From contig UCMW01000014.1 in assembly GCA_900473745.1 (NCBI GenBank), positions 118,507 to 182,506 on the forward strand: a stretch of DNA of 64,000 nucleotides, given 5' to 3'. The notes below the pieces were generated by a model. That model had not been told where the DNA came from, made no database searches, and saw nothing but the letters and a program-made list of their open reading frames with translations. Positions 35,628-44,656 of this stretch are shown here, one piece after another (positions within the stretch are counted from its first letter, which is position 1; the number at the start of each line of letters is the position of its first letter). The translations under genes and the position numbers were made by a program. The DNA comes from Hyphomicrobiales bacterium (GTDB lineage: Bacteria > Pseudomonadota > Alphaproteobacteria > Rhizobiales > Rhizobiaceae).

Positions 35628-37145
35628 GTGAATACGTTTGATTTCCTTCTCCAGGGTCTGGCGATTGCCGCCCAGCCCATCAACCTTTTTTATGCGCTGA
35701 TCGGTGTCACGCTCGGGACCCTTGTCGGCGTACTGCCGGGCATCGGCCCGGCGCTGACCGTCGCGCTCCTGCTGCCCGTGACGTATCAGCTCGATCCTGC
35801 GGGCTCGCTGATCATGTTTGCCGGCATCTATTACGGCGGCATGTATGGCGGCTCGACCACGTCGATCCTGCTCAATACGCCCGGCGAAAGCGCCTCCATC
35901 GTCACCGCGCTGGAAGGTAACAAGATGGCCCGCGCTGGCCGTGGCGGCCCGGCACTTGCGACGGCCGCCATCGGGTCCTTCGTCGCCGGCTTGCTGGCCA
36001 CGATCTCTCTCGCCTTCATCGCCCCCTTTGTCGTCAAATTCGCCCTGTCTTTCGGGCCGCGTGAATACTTCGCGCTGATGGTGCTGGCCTTTGTCACGGT
36101 GTCCGCTGCCTTCGGCGATTCCACGTTGCGCGGGCTGACGGCGCTTTTTGTCGGTCTTGCCTTCTCGATCGTTGGTATCGACCAACTCACGGGTCAGACT
36201 CGTCTGAGCTTCGGTGTTCCGGATCTTCTCGACGGTCTTGAAGTGACGACGCTCGCGGTTGCGATGTTTGCCATCGGGGAGACGCTCTATGTCGCCGCGC
36301 AAGGCGCCCGGGCTCCCGAGAAGGTCGAGGCAGTGCGTGGTTCGCTCTGGATGAACAAGTCTGACTGGAAGCGCTCCTGGAAGCCCTGGCTGCGGGGCAC
36401 GGCGATCGGCTTCCCGATCGGTGCCATGCCGGCGGGCGGTGCCGATGTATCGAGCTTCCTGTCCTATTCCGCGGAAAAAAGCTTCTCCAAGCATCCCGAG
36501 GAATTCGGCCATGGTGCGATCGAGGGTGTCGCGGGACCGGAAGCTGCCAACAATGCTTCGGCCGCCGGTACGCTCGTTCCCCTGCTGACACTCGGTCTGC
36601 CGACGACGGCGACGGCTGCGATCATGCTTGCAGGCTTCCAGCAGTTCGGCCTCCAGCCTGGACCCTTGCTTTTCGCCACCAATCCGCAGCTCGTGTGGGG
36701 CCTGATTGCCTCGCTGTTGATCGCCAACTTCATGCTTCTGGTGCTGAACCTGCCACTGATCGGTCTCTGGGTGCGCCTGCTGACCATTCCGAAGCCGTGG
36801 CTCTATTCGGGGATCCTAGTCTTTGCGACCCTCGGGACGATCGGTGCCAATCCGTCTGTGTTCGAGCTCGGACTGCTGCTCACCTTCGGCGTGCTCGGCT
36901 ATATCATGCGTGTCTTCGGTTATCCGATCGCACCTGTCATCGTCGGTCTGATCCTTGGGCCCATGGCCGAGCAGCAGCTTCGCCGTGCTCTGTCGATCAG
37001 CCAGGGGGACCCGACGGTCCTCGTCACCTCTCCGATTGCGGCCGTGCTGCTGATCCTTGCAGCGGTTGCACTCTTCGTGCCGTTGATCCTTCGGGCGCGC
37101 GGCAAGGGCCAGATCCTGGCTCAGGTTGCGGGCAGCGAGGACTGA
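35628..37145 (+). CDS. tctA: tripartite tricarboxylate transporter large permease
   Basis: This 505-residue polytopic protein has the two conserved TctA signatures, [20 protein letters not shown] near the N-terminus and the matching region [20 protein letters not shown] in the second half. The segment [19 protein letters not shown] is also diagnostic. It starts with GTG at 35628 preceded by GAGGGGA. As the main translocation subunit, it works with TctB in the inner membrane and receives the ligand from TctC. Confidence 0.9.
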   Translation: MNTFDFLLQGLAIAAQPINLFYALIGVTLGTLVGVLPGIGPALTVALLLPVTYQLDPAGSLIMFAGIYYGGMYGGSTTSILLNTPGESASIVTALEGNKMARAGRGGPALATAAIGSFVAGLLATISLAFIAPFVVKFALSFGPREYFALMVLAFVTVSAAFGDSTLRGLTALFVGLAFSIVGIDQLTGQTRLSFGVPDLLDGLEVTTLAVAMFAIGETLYVAAQGARAPEKVEAVRGSLWMNKSDWKRSWKPWLRGTAIGFPIGAMPAGGADVSSFLSYSAEKSFSKHPEEFGHGAIEGVAGPEAANNASAAGTLVPLLTLGLPTTATAAIMLAGFQQFGLQPGPLLFATNPQLVWGLIASLLIANFMLLVLNLPLIGLWVRLLTIPKPWLYSGILVFATLGTIGANPSVFELGLLLTFGVLGYIMRVFGYPIAPVIVGLILGPMAEQQLRRALSISQGDPTVLVTSPIAAVLLILAAVALFVPLILRARGKGQILAQVAGSED

Positions 37146-37284
37146 GCAGTATGGCCATCCGCCGATGCAGGGTCTCGTTAACGTGCCCTGCATCGGCTGC
37201 ATGGCTGGCGTGAGTTTCCATCCATTGTGCTTTTACCGCCGGAGGCCCATCTTCTGCTTGCAAACAAAGAAAGCGAGCAAAGAA

Positions 37285-37449
37285 ATGTCTAGCCTCCGCA
37301 AGTCCATCCAGCAGGGTTTCCTCGGTCGTGCGATCGCCGTCATGGGCGCAGCAAGCTCCGCAGCGGCCGCTGTCGAAGGACACCGTCGTCCGAAGGATCA
37401 TCACCTGAAGGCCCTCGGCATCAACCCGGCTGATTTCCCGCGTTACTAA
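37285..37449 (+). CDS. small hypothetical protein (54 aa)
   Basis: This 54-residue basic protein starts MSSLRKSIQQGFLGRAIAVM and ends LGINPADFPRY after a His/Lys-rich stretch. A purine-rich AAAGCGAGCAAAGAA site precedes the ATG at 37285, and a pair of strong hairpins follows the stop, so it appears to be its own transcript or the tail of the tct operon (140-base gap). The function is unknown. The length, start context and terminator support a real gene. Confidence 0.6.
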   Translation: MSSLRKSIQQGFLGRAIAVMGAASSAAAAVEGHRRPKDHHLKALGINPADFPRY

Positions 37450-37469
37450 TCCCGAAAGGGAAGACTGCC

Positions 37470-37531
37470 GGGCGCTCGTCGGAGCGCCCTCCGATACGAT
37501 TGAACGGGCCGCGAGGCCCGTTTTGCGTTTG
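37470..37531 (+). terminator. double hairpin terminator after the 54-aa gene
   Basis: The first stem is GGGCGCTC / GAGCGCCC with a GTCG loop (37470-37489). The second stem is AACGGGCC / GGCCCGTT with a GCGA loop (37503-37522) and is followed by a T-rich run (TTGCGTTT). The second has the form of an intrinsic terminator. Confidence 0.75.
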
Positions 37532-37575
37532 GTTTCTTCAGTGGCGGCAGCCGTTGGCGGCGCCATGTTATCGAC

Positions 37576-39459
37576 TTATGTGTTCAGCCGATCGCTTGCT
37601 GCACTCAACGCGATGCTTACGCCACCCGGCAGCCACTGGAAATCGATGCTGCCGCCCAGTTGATGTGTCGCGCTCGTGCGCGCGAGCTTGCTGCCAAAAC
37701 CTTCCAGCGTCGGCGCTGTAATCTGAGATTGAGATCGTGCGACCATTTCCCGCCATTGCAGATTGAACGAGGATCCGTCCATGTGCCATGTCACATCAAG
37801 GCGACCATCGGCATCGCGGAACGGCCCGTATTTCGCAGCATTTGTGGCAAGCTCGTGGAATATCAGGGCGAAGCTTGTCGAAGCATGGGGGCCGATCTGC
37901 AGATCTGGTCCGGCAAGGGAAAGCTGGGCTGCCCGATCGGCAAGGTGCGGCGAAAGGATTTCTTCGATCAACAAGCGGAAAGGCACTGTCTCGCCTTGGT
38001 GAGAACCTGAGCTGATGGCGGGCTGGATGAGTTGGTGAGCCTTTGACAGAGCCCGAAGGCGGCCATGCAGGGCCTCGGCCATCGCCGCAACCGATGGCGA
38101 GGAGCGGGCCGTCATCGTGATCATGCCGGCGGTGATGGCGAACAGGTTCTTCACGCGGTGATTGAGTTCACGCAGCAGAAGCTGGCGCTCTTCCTCGGCC
38201 ACCTTGAGGTCATGGATGTCGGTGCAGGTTCCGTACCAGCGGGTGATCTTGCCGCTTTCGTCCCGCACGCACTGGGCACGTCCGATCACCCAGCGATAAT
38301 CACCGGAACGATGATGATGCAGTCGATACTCAACGTGGTAGGGCTCGCCGGTCGCCAGGCTGTGCTGCCATCGCCTCCAAGTCTCCGCCCGGTCCTCCGG
38401 GTGGAAAACCTTGTCCCATTCCGCGCCGTCGGTCCGCCCTGCCGGCACGCCGGTGTATTCGTACCAACGCTGGTTGAAGTAGTCATGGTAGCCGTCCGGC
38501 CTCGTGGACCAGATCATCTGGTCGATCGAGTTGACGATGGCCTCGAAGCGCTGCTCGCTTTCCCTCAGGGCCACCATGGCGATGGCGGCTTCCGTCACAT
38601 CAGAGGCTTGGACGAATATCCCTACCCTTCCGCCGGTGGCGTCCGTAATCGGCTGGAAGACGAAGTCAACGTGGCGCATCTGACGCTCGCCACTCGGTAG
38701 CACGAACTCCACCGGGACTGCCTTGCCCTGATAGGGCTCGCCGTTTGAATAGACACGATCCAAGAGATCGACAAAACCCTGTGTCTGGATTTCGGGCAGT
38801 GCCTCCGAAACGGGTTTCCCAACGAGCTCGGTCCGCTGCACCAGGGCCTCGTAAGCCGGGTTCACAAGTTTGAAGACATGCGATGGACCTTCGAGAATGG
38901 CGATCGCCGCTGGTGCCTGTGCGAAGAGGCGGCCCAGACGCGCGATCTCCTCCTGCGCCTGGCGTTTTGCCAACACGGCTGCGGTCGTTTCGTTTCCCTG
39001 GTTGAAGATTCCAACAATTTCACCGTGTTCGTCACGGATGCTCGTCAGACTGTAATTCCAATAGCTTTCGATCGGGACGCCATTGCGCTCCATCATCAGG
39101 AGTTGATCGTAGGTCGAGATCCCCTTGCCGGTCTTCATCACTTCGAGGAATTGTGGTCCGACCACATCCCAAATATCCGACCATACCTCTGCCGCCGGTC
39201 TGCCGAGAGCCCAGGGATGGCGGCCGGCGGGAATGGGAGCCCAGCTGTCATTATACAGGAGGCGCAATTCAGGTCCCCAGTAGATCGCCGTGGGGAATGT
39301 GGAGTTGAGGCAGATGGAGAGTGCGGAACGCAGGACAGCCGGCCACGTTTCCAATGGACCCAGGCCGTCGGACCAATCGCGATTGCGGATCAACTCCGCC
39401 ATCTCGCCGCCATTTTTCAAAAAGCCGGGGGTGGCGTTTCGTTGCTCGTCGGTGGACAT
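37576..39459 (-). CDS. PAS-domain sensor histidine kinase, HWE family
   Basis: This soluble kinase of about 627 residues has no membrane segments. Three PAS-like sensor domains fill about residues 15-400 (a first one with IYWGPELRLLYNDSW, and a third with SRPDGYHDYFNQRWYEYTGV). The dimerisation/phosphoacceptor motif is RELNHRVKNLFA with His434. The ATPase domain has HELATNAAKYGPF and the WRE residues that define HWE kinases, so it looks active. HWE kinases often feed the general stress response (PhyR) or single-domain regulators. The start at 39459 (MSTDEQ) was preferred to 39498. It is divergent from the LOV kinase. Confidence 0.86.
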   Translation of the reverse strand: MSTDEQRNATPGFLKNGGEMAELIRNRDWSDGLGPLETWPAVLRSALSICLNSTFPTAIYWGPELRLLYNDSWAPIPAGRHPWALGRPAAEVWSDIWDVVGPQFLEVMKTGKGISTYDQLLMMERNGVPIESYWNYSLTSIRDEHGEIVGIFNQGNETTAAVLAKRQAQEEIARLGRLFAQAPAAIAILEGPSHVFKLVNPAYEALVQRTELVGKPVSEALPEIQTQGFVDLLDRVYSNGEPYQGKAVPVEFVLPSGERQMRHVDFVFQPITDATGGRVGIFVQASDVTEAAIAMVALRESEQRFEAIVNSIDQMIWSTRPDGYHDYFNQRWYEYTGVPAGRTDGAEWDKVFHPEDRAETWRRWQHSLATGEPYHVEYRLHHHRSGDYRWVIGRAQCVRDESGKITRWYGTCTDIHDLKVAEEERQLLLRELNHRVKNLFAITAGMITMTARSSPSVAAMAEALHGRLRALSKAHQLIQPAISSGSHQGETVPFRLLIEEILSPHLADRAAQLSLAGPDLQIGPHASTSFALIFHELATNAAKYGPFRDADGRLDVTWHMDGSSFNLQWREMVARSQSQITAPTLEGFGSKLARTSATHQLGGSIDFQWLPGGVSIALSAASDRLNT

Positions 39460-39668
39460 CAAGTTCCTGCTGCGTAGAGCTGCACTTTCGGCTTTCATAA
39501 ATGAGATAGGGCAAATACAGGGCCAAGTCCATTCCGTATTGTTGCATGGCTTGATGGCGTCCCATTTTGCATTCAGATAGGAAATCCAAGTAGAAAACTT
39601 GATGCAGGCATGGAACTTTTCTCGTGCGGCATCATTTTACGGGCGGCCTGATTCAGGACAGTGTGTGA

Positions 39669-40796
39669 ATGACCGAACCAAAATCTTCGCGACGGGGCGC
39701 CCAGGATGCCGGCGACCGGCTTCTTGCTTCGCATCTGGCGGAAGATCCCTTCCCCGCAGCCTTCAAGGCAACGCGGATGCCGATGCTGATCACCGATCCG
39801 CGGCAGGCAGACAATCCGATCATCTTCTGCAATCAGGCCTTCATGACGTTGACGGGTTATTCCGCCGACGAACTTATCGGACGCAATTGCCGATTGTTGC
39901 AGGGTCCCAATACCGATCCCGACGCTGTGAGCCGACTGCGCGACGCGGTCGCGGCGGCGGAGGATGTAGCGCTGGATATCCTCAATTATCGCAAGGATGG
40001 CACGCCGTTCTGGAACGCCCTCTTTGTCAGTCCGGTTCGTAATGCCGATGGCGACGTGATCTACTTTTTCGCCTCACAGCTCGACTTCACCACGATCAAG
40101 AGCAAGGAACTCGAACTCGCCGAGGCTCGCAATTCGGCTGAGGAGGAGGTCGCACGCCGGACGCATGATCTCTCCGAGGCGCTGAAGGCAAAGACGATTT
40201 TGGTCCACGAAGTGGATCATCGTGTGAAGAACAACCTGCTCACCATTGCTTCCATCGTAAAGCTGCAGGCGCGCATGTCGGACAACGATGTGGTCAAGCA
40301 AACGCTGTTTTCGGTGCTCAACCGGGTCGAGGCTCTCAGTACGGTCCAACGCAAGCTTTTCACCAGCAGCGACCTTGGGAGGTTCGACGTTTCGGATTTT
40401 GCCAAGGACCTGATCGAGGATCTGGTCGGCGCGATCAAGCGCGACGACATACGCGTGAGCACCGATCTCTCTCCTGTGCTGGTCCCAGCCGTCAAGGCTT
40501 CCCCACTCGCCCTGATCATCAACGAGCTGGTACTGGATGCTGCCCGGCGAGGATTGAGCGATGGCGGCGGGGAGATTCATCTTCAAGTGAAGCGCACGAA
40601 CGGGCATTTCATCATTCGCGTCACCGATACGACGACACCTGTTGACGTCAACCCGGATGACGAGGCCTTCGGAAAATTGATGCTGGATACATGTGCCAGA
40701 CAATTGGGTGCTGAAATCCGCCGTGAGGTGAATGGCCATCGTACCGATGTGCTGGTGACAATGTTGGTTGAAGAGAAAAAGGACACGGACAGTTGA
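39669..40796 (+). CDS. LOV-domain (blue-light) histidine kinase
   Basis: This 375-residue soluble sensor kinase has an N-terminal LOV domain (about residues 30-140) with the photoactive motif GRNCRLLQGP; Cys74 would form the flavin adduct on blue-light exposure. A coiled linker (KELELAEARNSAEEEVARRT) leads to the phosphoacceptor HEVDHRVKNNLL with His184. The ATPase domain is unusual: the N-box reads NELVLDAARRG instead of NELxTNAxKHG, and the G1 box reads VTDTTTP instead of DNGxG. Nucleotide binding may be weak or lost. Its TGA overlaps the TTG start of the response regulator. Light-dependent control of attachment or stress is known for related LOV kinases. Confidence 0.86.
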   Translation: MTEPKSSRRGAQDAGDRLLASHLAEDPFPAAFKATRMPMLITDPRQADNPIIFCNQAFMTLTGYSADELIGRNCRLLQGPNTDPDAVSRLRDAVAAAEDVALDILNYRKDGTPFWNALFVSPVRNADGDVIYFFASQLDFTTIKSKELELAEARNSAEEEVARRTHDLSEALKAKTILVHEVDHRVKNNLLTIASIVKLQARMSDNDVVKQTLFSVLNRVEALSTVQRKLFTSSDLGRFDVSDFAKDLIEDLVGAIKRDDIRVSTDLSPVLVPAVKASPLALIINELVLDAARRGLSDGGGEIHLQVKRTNGHFIIRVTDTTTPVDVNPDDEAFGKLMLDTCARQLGAEIRREVNGHRTDVLVTMLVEEKKDTDS

Positions 40797-41206
40797 ATAT
40801 CATGATCGTCGAAGATGAGGCGTTGCTGGCCCTTGAGCTGGAACTCGAGGTGGAGTCGGCCGGGCATGTCGTTATCGGGACGGCAGCTTCTCGCAAGGCG
40901 GCATTCGACATCATCGACGAGACTGGTCCGGACTTCGCCTTCGTGGACGTGCACCTCAGTGATGGTCCCTCGGGAATCGATATCGGACGGCGGCTCGCCG
41001 AGCGCAGCATTCCCTTTGTATTCGTTACGGGCAATGTGAAGCGGATCCCGGAAGATTTCGTCGGAGCGATCGGTGCGATCGAGAAGCCATATACGATGAA
41101 CGGCCTTCAGAATGCGTTGAACTATATCGCCGCCACTGTCGCGGGCAGGGACTCGGCAACGCCGCCCCCAGGTCTCATTCTGCCCGAGCGCGTGTCAGCG
41201 TCCTAA
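40793..41206 (+). CDS. single-domain response regulator (LOV-kinase partner)
   Basis: This 137-residue receiver has the acidic pair in MIVEDEALLALE, a phosphoacceptor Asp in FAFVDVHLSDG, the switch Thr in FVFVTGN and the Lys in IEKPY. It has no output domain. The start is TTG at 40793, overlapping the LOV-kinase stop by four bases; an in-frame ATG three codons later is the alternative. Single-domain receivers paired with LOV or HWE kinases commonly act as phosphate sinks or connectors to the general stress pathway. Confidence 0.85.
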   Translation: MNIMIVEDEALLALELELEVESAGHVVIGTAASRKAAFDIIDETGPDFAFVDVHLSDGPSGIDIGRRLAERSIPFVFVTGNVKRIPEDFVGAIGAIEKPYTMNGLQNALNYIAATVAGRDSATPPPGLILPERVSAS

Positions 41207-41867
41207 AGTCAGAAGGATACCAATTCGCACTGACGACGTGGGCCGCCCCCATACGGCTGGTAAGAATTGTCTTCCATACGGTAGGAGCGATAGCGGTCCA
41301 TGCAGGCCTCCGCATGACCACGGAGTGAGCGTCCACGTAAGTGGGCTCGTCGCTTGCTGCAATCACCTCGCCCTCGTCGCCTTCCCACTGCGGGGCCAAG
41401 CCGGTCAGGTAGGGCGATACACAGTCGCGAACCTCTCCGCTGAAGGTGAGATAGGTGTTGGAGGCGACGTCGTAGGAACGATAGCGCGACCCGCACCAGG
41501 AGACGTGCTGAGCCGGCATCATGCTTTCGCTCATATCTGTAGGCAGGTCCGAGACGGCGCTCGTGGCAACGAGATCAATTCCGCCGACCGTTGTATCCGT
41601 CACCGGCGCGATAGAGGCAATGTTTTCAGCCGGCTCGGGGTCCGTCATCACCACATTGCTCGCATAGCGCGGCGGCAAGCGCTCGAGATCCTGTTGGTCG
41701 CGATTAACCCTCACCGGCTCCGAAGTCCAGAGATCGGCGATGTCGAGGCCGGTGAAATGGTGCTGCTCTTCCTTTGGCGAAAGGGCTGCCGAAGCCACCA
41801 CCACGCCGCCGATCACCATGCCGACCGAGAGGGCCGAAGCTGCAAGCAGTTCCAGAACGGGTTTCAT
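41175..41867 (-). CDS. secreted BA14K-like protein, probable 3' frameshift
   Basis: The open frame encodes 230 residues with a signal-anchor (LLAASALSVGMVIGGVVVASAA) and a BA14K-type motif (WCGSRYRSYDVASNTYLTFSG, split here around the Cys). After DAHS near 41328 the sense frame appears to shift. The adjacent frame continues with a second copy of the motif (ACMDRYRSYRMEDNSYQPYG) and stops at 41209. One missing base near 41325 (GTGGT for GTGGGT) would join the two into a protein of about 219 residues with two BA14K-like motifs. Related proteins are immunoreactive lectin-like cell-surface proteins of Brucella and rhizobia. Confidence 0.65.
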   Translation of the reverse strand: MKPVLELLAASALSVGMVIGGVVVASAALSPKEEQHHFTGLDIADLWTSEPVRVNRDQQDLERLPPRYASNVVMTDPEPAENIASIAPVTDTTVGGIDLVATSAVSDLPTDMSESMMPAQHVSWCGSRYRSYDVASNTYLTFSGEVRDCVSPYLTGLAPQWEGDEGEVIAASDEPTYVDAHSVVMRRPAWTAIAPTVWKTILTSRMGAAHVVSANWYPSDFRTLTRARAE

Positions 41868-41976
41868 CGGGATCTTCCTCTGTCATGTGTTGACAGGAGA
41901 ATGAAAATCTCCGCAGGCGGTTCCCTCTGAAACTGCTTCCACGCTTGATTTTATAGATCTTTTGGTAAACGCGCCG

Positions 41977-43761
41977 TCAGTGGTTATGCCGCGGTGGTGT
42001 CTTCGAGATCTGCCTGAAATTCTCCGCGTCGCGAATAGTGGCGCCGTCGGCAAGTTGGGTGACTGTCTGTCGATAGAGCCTCTGCCACGGGGTTGCGTCG
42101 GCGGGGACCTTCGGGATCCCTTCGGACTTTCTGCGTGCGATCTCGGCTTCATCGACGAGCATGTCGCAGAGCCCCTTGTTGAGGTCGATGCGGATGATGT
42201 CACCGGTTCGCACCCAAGCGAGACCGCCGCCGGCGGCACTTTCGGGCGAGGCGTTGAGGATGGATGGGCTGTCGGCCGTGCCCGACTGACGACCGTCGCC
42301 GATCGTGGGAAGGCTCAGGATGCCGCGCTTGATCAGATGATCCGGCGGCTGCATGTTGACCACTTCGGCCGATCCGGGCCAGCCGAGTGGGCCGGCGCCA
42401 CGGATCACCAGCACGCAGTTCTCGTCGATGTCGAGACCGGGGTCATTGATCCGGCTGTGGTAGTCCTCGGAACCGTCGAAAACGATCGCGCGCCCCTCGA
42501 ATATGCCCTCGCGGCCCTTTTCCTGAAGATAACGCAGGCGAAAACCTTCCGAGATCACGCTCGTCTTCATGATGGCGAAATCGAAGAGATTGCCCTTCAG
42601 GACGATGAAGCCCGCACGTTCGCGCATGGGCTCGGCGTAGGGTTTGATCACCTCGCGATCGGTCGCTTCCTTGCCTTCCAGGTTTTCGGTCATGGTTCGA
42701 CCGGTGACCGTGCGACAGCTCCCGTCGATCTTGCCGGCCTGCATCAGTTCCCACATGATCGCCGGTACGCCGCCGGCCCGGTGGAACCGTTCGCCGAGAT
42801 AGGCGCCGGCGGGCTGGACATTGGCCAGAAGCGGGATGTCGTAGCCGTGAACCTGCCAATCCTCGGGCAGCAGCTCTACGCCCGCGTGTTTTGCCATGGC
42901 CATCAGGTGGGGTTGGGCATTGGTCGAGCCGCCGATCGCCGAGTTGACACGGATGGCGTTGAGAAAAGCCTCTCGTGTCAGGATGTCCGAGGGGCGAACA
43001 TCCTCCAGGACCAGTTCCACTGCCCGTCGGCCGGTGCGGTAAGCCATCTGGCCACGTTCGCGGTAAGCGGCAGGGATGGCGGCGCAACCGGTCAGCGACA
43101 TGCCGAGTGCCTCCGCGATCGCGTTCATGGTCGAGGCCGTGCCCATGGTGTTGCAATGGCCGACGGAGGGGGCCGAATCGAGGGCGCGTTCGAGAAACTC
43201 TTCGCGGGTGATTTCACCGGCAGCATATTTGCGCCTGGAGCGCCAGATGACGGTGCCGGATCCGACCAATTCGCCGTCGTGCCAGCCGTCCAGCATGGGG
43301 CCACCTGACAGGACGATTGCGGGCAGATCCACGGTCGAGGCGGCCATCAGGGCAGACGGCGTGGTCTTGTCGCAACCCGTGGTCAGGACGACGCCGTCGA
43401 AGGGGTAGCCATACAGAAGTTCGACAAGGCCGAGATAGGCGAGGTTGCGGTCGAGTGCTGCGGTCGGACGCTTGCAATTTTCGAACAGGGGATGCGAGGG
43501 GAACTCGATCGGGATGCCACCTGCATCCCGAATGCCGTCGCGCACGCGCTTGGCGAGATCCAGGTGGTGACGGTTGCAGGGATTGATGTCGGACCCGGAT
43601 TGGGCAATGCCTATGATCGGCTTGCCTGAGCGCAGTTCTTCCGGCGTGGTGCCATAATTCATGAAGCGCTCTAGATAGAGTGCTGTCATGTCGAGATGGT
43701 CAGGGTTGTCGAACCAGTCCTGCGAGCGCAGCCGGCGTTTCGGCTTTTCAGTGTCAGTCAT
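41977..43761 (-). CDS. IlvD/Edd-family sugar-acid dehydratase
   Basis: This 594-residue enzyme belongs to the iron-sulfur dehydratase family of IlvD, Edd and the arabonate/xylonate dehydratases. Cluster and metal ligands are visible in SDINPCNRHH, TTGCDKTTPS and SVGHCNTMGTAS. The sugar-acid branch is favoured over IlvD by the N-terminus RSQDWFDNPDHLDMTALYLE and by its neighbours. It removes water from an aldonic acid to give a 2-keto-3-deoxy acid. It is the last of three overlapping genes (denD-like, 3-hydroxyisobutyrate dehydrogenase-like, dehydratase). Arabonate, xylonate or a related substrate is likely. Confidence 0.87.
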   Translation of the reverse strand: MTDTEKPKRRLRSQDWFDNPDHLDMTALYLERFMNYGTTPEELRSGKPIIGIAQSGSDINPCNRHHLDLAKRVRDGIRDAGGIPIEFPSHPLFENCKRPTAALDRNLAYLGLVELLYGYPFDGVVLTTGCDKTTPSALMAASTVDLPAIVLSGGPMLDGWHDGELVGSGTVIWRSRRKYAAGEITREEFLERALDSAPSVGHCNTMGTASTMNAIAEALGMSLTGCAAIPAAYRERGQMAYRTGRRAVELVLEDVRPSDILTREAFLNAIRVNSAIGGSTNAQPHLMAMAKHAGVELLPEDWQVHGYDIPLLANVQPAGAYLGERFHRAGGVPAIMWELMQAGKIDGSCRTVTGRTMTENLEGKEATDREVIKPYAEPMRERAGFIVLKGNLFDFAIMKTSVISEGFRLRYLQEKGREGIFEGRAIVFDGSEDYHSRINDPGLDIDENCVLVIRGAGPLGWPGSAEVVNMQPPDHLIKRGILSLPTIGDGRQSGTADSPSILNASPESAAGGGLAWVRTGDIIRIDLNKGLCDMLVDEAEIARRKSEGIPKVPADATPWQRLYRQTVTQLADGATIRDAENFRQISKTPPRHNH

Positions 43762-44656
43762 CGGCGGCACCTTTGCGGTGATTGTTCTGTTCAAGGTGGA
43801 GAAGAAGCGCGCTGTGGTCCAGTTCGCCGTTTCCGTCGGCCACGAATGCCTCGAAAGCCTGCCGGATATCGACGGTCAGTGGCAGCGTCAGGTCGAATGC
43901 CTCGGCCATGGCCGCAACCGCATTCAGATCCTTCAATTGCAGGCGGGATGGGCCGCCCGGCTCGAAACGCCTGTCCACCATGCGCAGGCCGTGTAGCTCA
44001 AGAATCCGGCTTTCGGCAAAGCCGCCACGGATCGCTTCGCGGAATTTCTCCCGGGATGCACCGCCGGCCTCGACCAGCATCATGGCTTCCGCAACTGCGC
44101 CGATGGTGATGGCGACGATCTGCTGGTTGGCGAGCTTGCAGATCTGACCTGCGCCCGAAGGGCCGACATGTGTGACGCGGCCGAGTGGTGCAAAGACCTC
44201 GGTCAGGCCGGCAATGATCTCGGCTTCGCCGCCCGCCATGATCGCGAGCGTTCCTGCCTCGGCGCCGACGACGCCGCCGGAGACGGGCGCGTCGATGTGG
44301 GCGATCCCTCGATCGGCCAGTCTTGATGCATGGTCCTTCGCGATAGGGGGGGCGATGGACGAGGTGTCGACGACGACTGCGCCCTGTTTCACGGCTTCGG
44401 CAACACCTTGCGCGAACAGCACGTCTGTCACCGCTGCACCGTCCGAGAGCATGGTGAAGACGATGTCGGCGCCTTCCACGGCCTCGGCCGGGCTCGCTGC
44501 GACCGTGGCGCCGAAGGATGCCAGGCCTTCTGCCTTGCGCCAGTCACGGTTCCAGACGGTCACCGGAAAGCCGGCGCCGAGCAAACGTTTCGCCATCGGG
44601 GCGCCCATCAACCCCGTGCCGAGAAACGCTATCTGTCGAGTTGCTCCTGCGGTCAC
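43754..44656 (-). CDS. NAD(P)-dependent 3-hydroxyacid dehydrogenase (HIBADH/GarR/LtnD family)
   Basis: This 300-residue beta-hydroxyacid dehydrogenase has the Rossmann motif FLGTGLMGAPMAKRL (residues 10-24), the substrate-site segment DAPVSGGVVGAEAGTLAIM and the catalytic lysine in GAGQICKLANQ. Family members oxidise 3-hydroxyisobutyrate, tartronate semialdehyde, threonate or erythronate. It overlaps the dehydratase gene by eight bases and the DenD-like gene by four bases. Together with these, a role as an L-threonate/4-carbon or aldonic acid dehydrogenase is more likely than valine breakdown. Confidence 0.85.
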   Translation of the reverse strand: MTAGATRQIAFLGTGLMGAPMAKRLLGAGFPVTVWNRDWRKAEGLASFGATVAASPAEAVEGADIVFTMLSDGAAVTDVLFAQGVAEAVKQGAVVVDTSSIAPPIAKDHASRLADRGIAHIDAPVSGGVVGAEAGTLAIMAGGEAEIIAGLTEVFAPLGRVTHVGPSGAGQICKLANQQIVAITIGAVAEAMMLVEAGGASREKFREAIRGGFAESRILELHGLRMVDRRFEPGGPSRLQLKDLNAVAAMAEAFDLTLPLTVDIRQAFEAFVADGNGELDHSALLLHLEQNNHRKGAADD

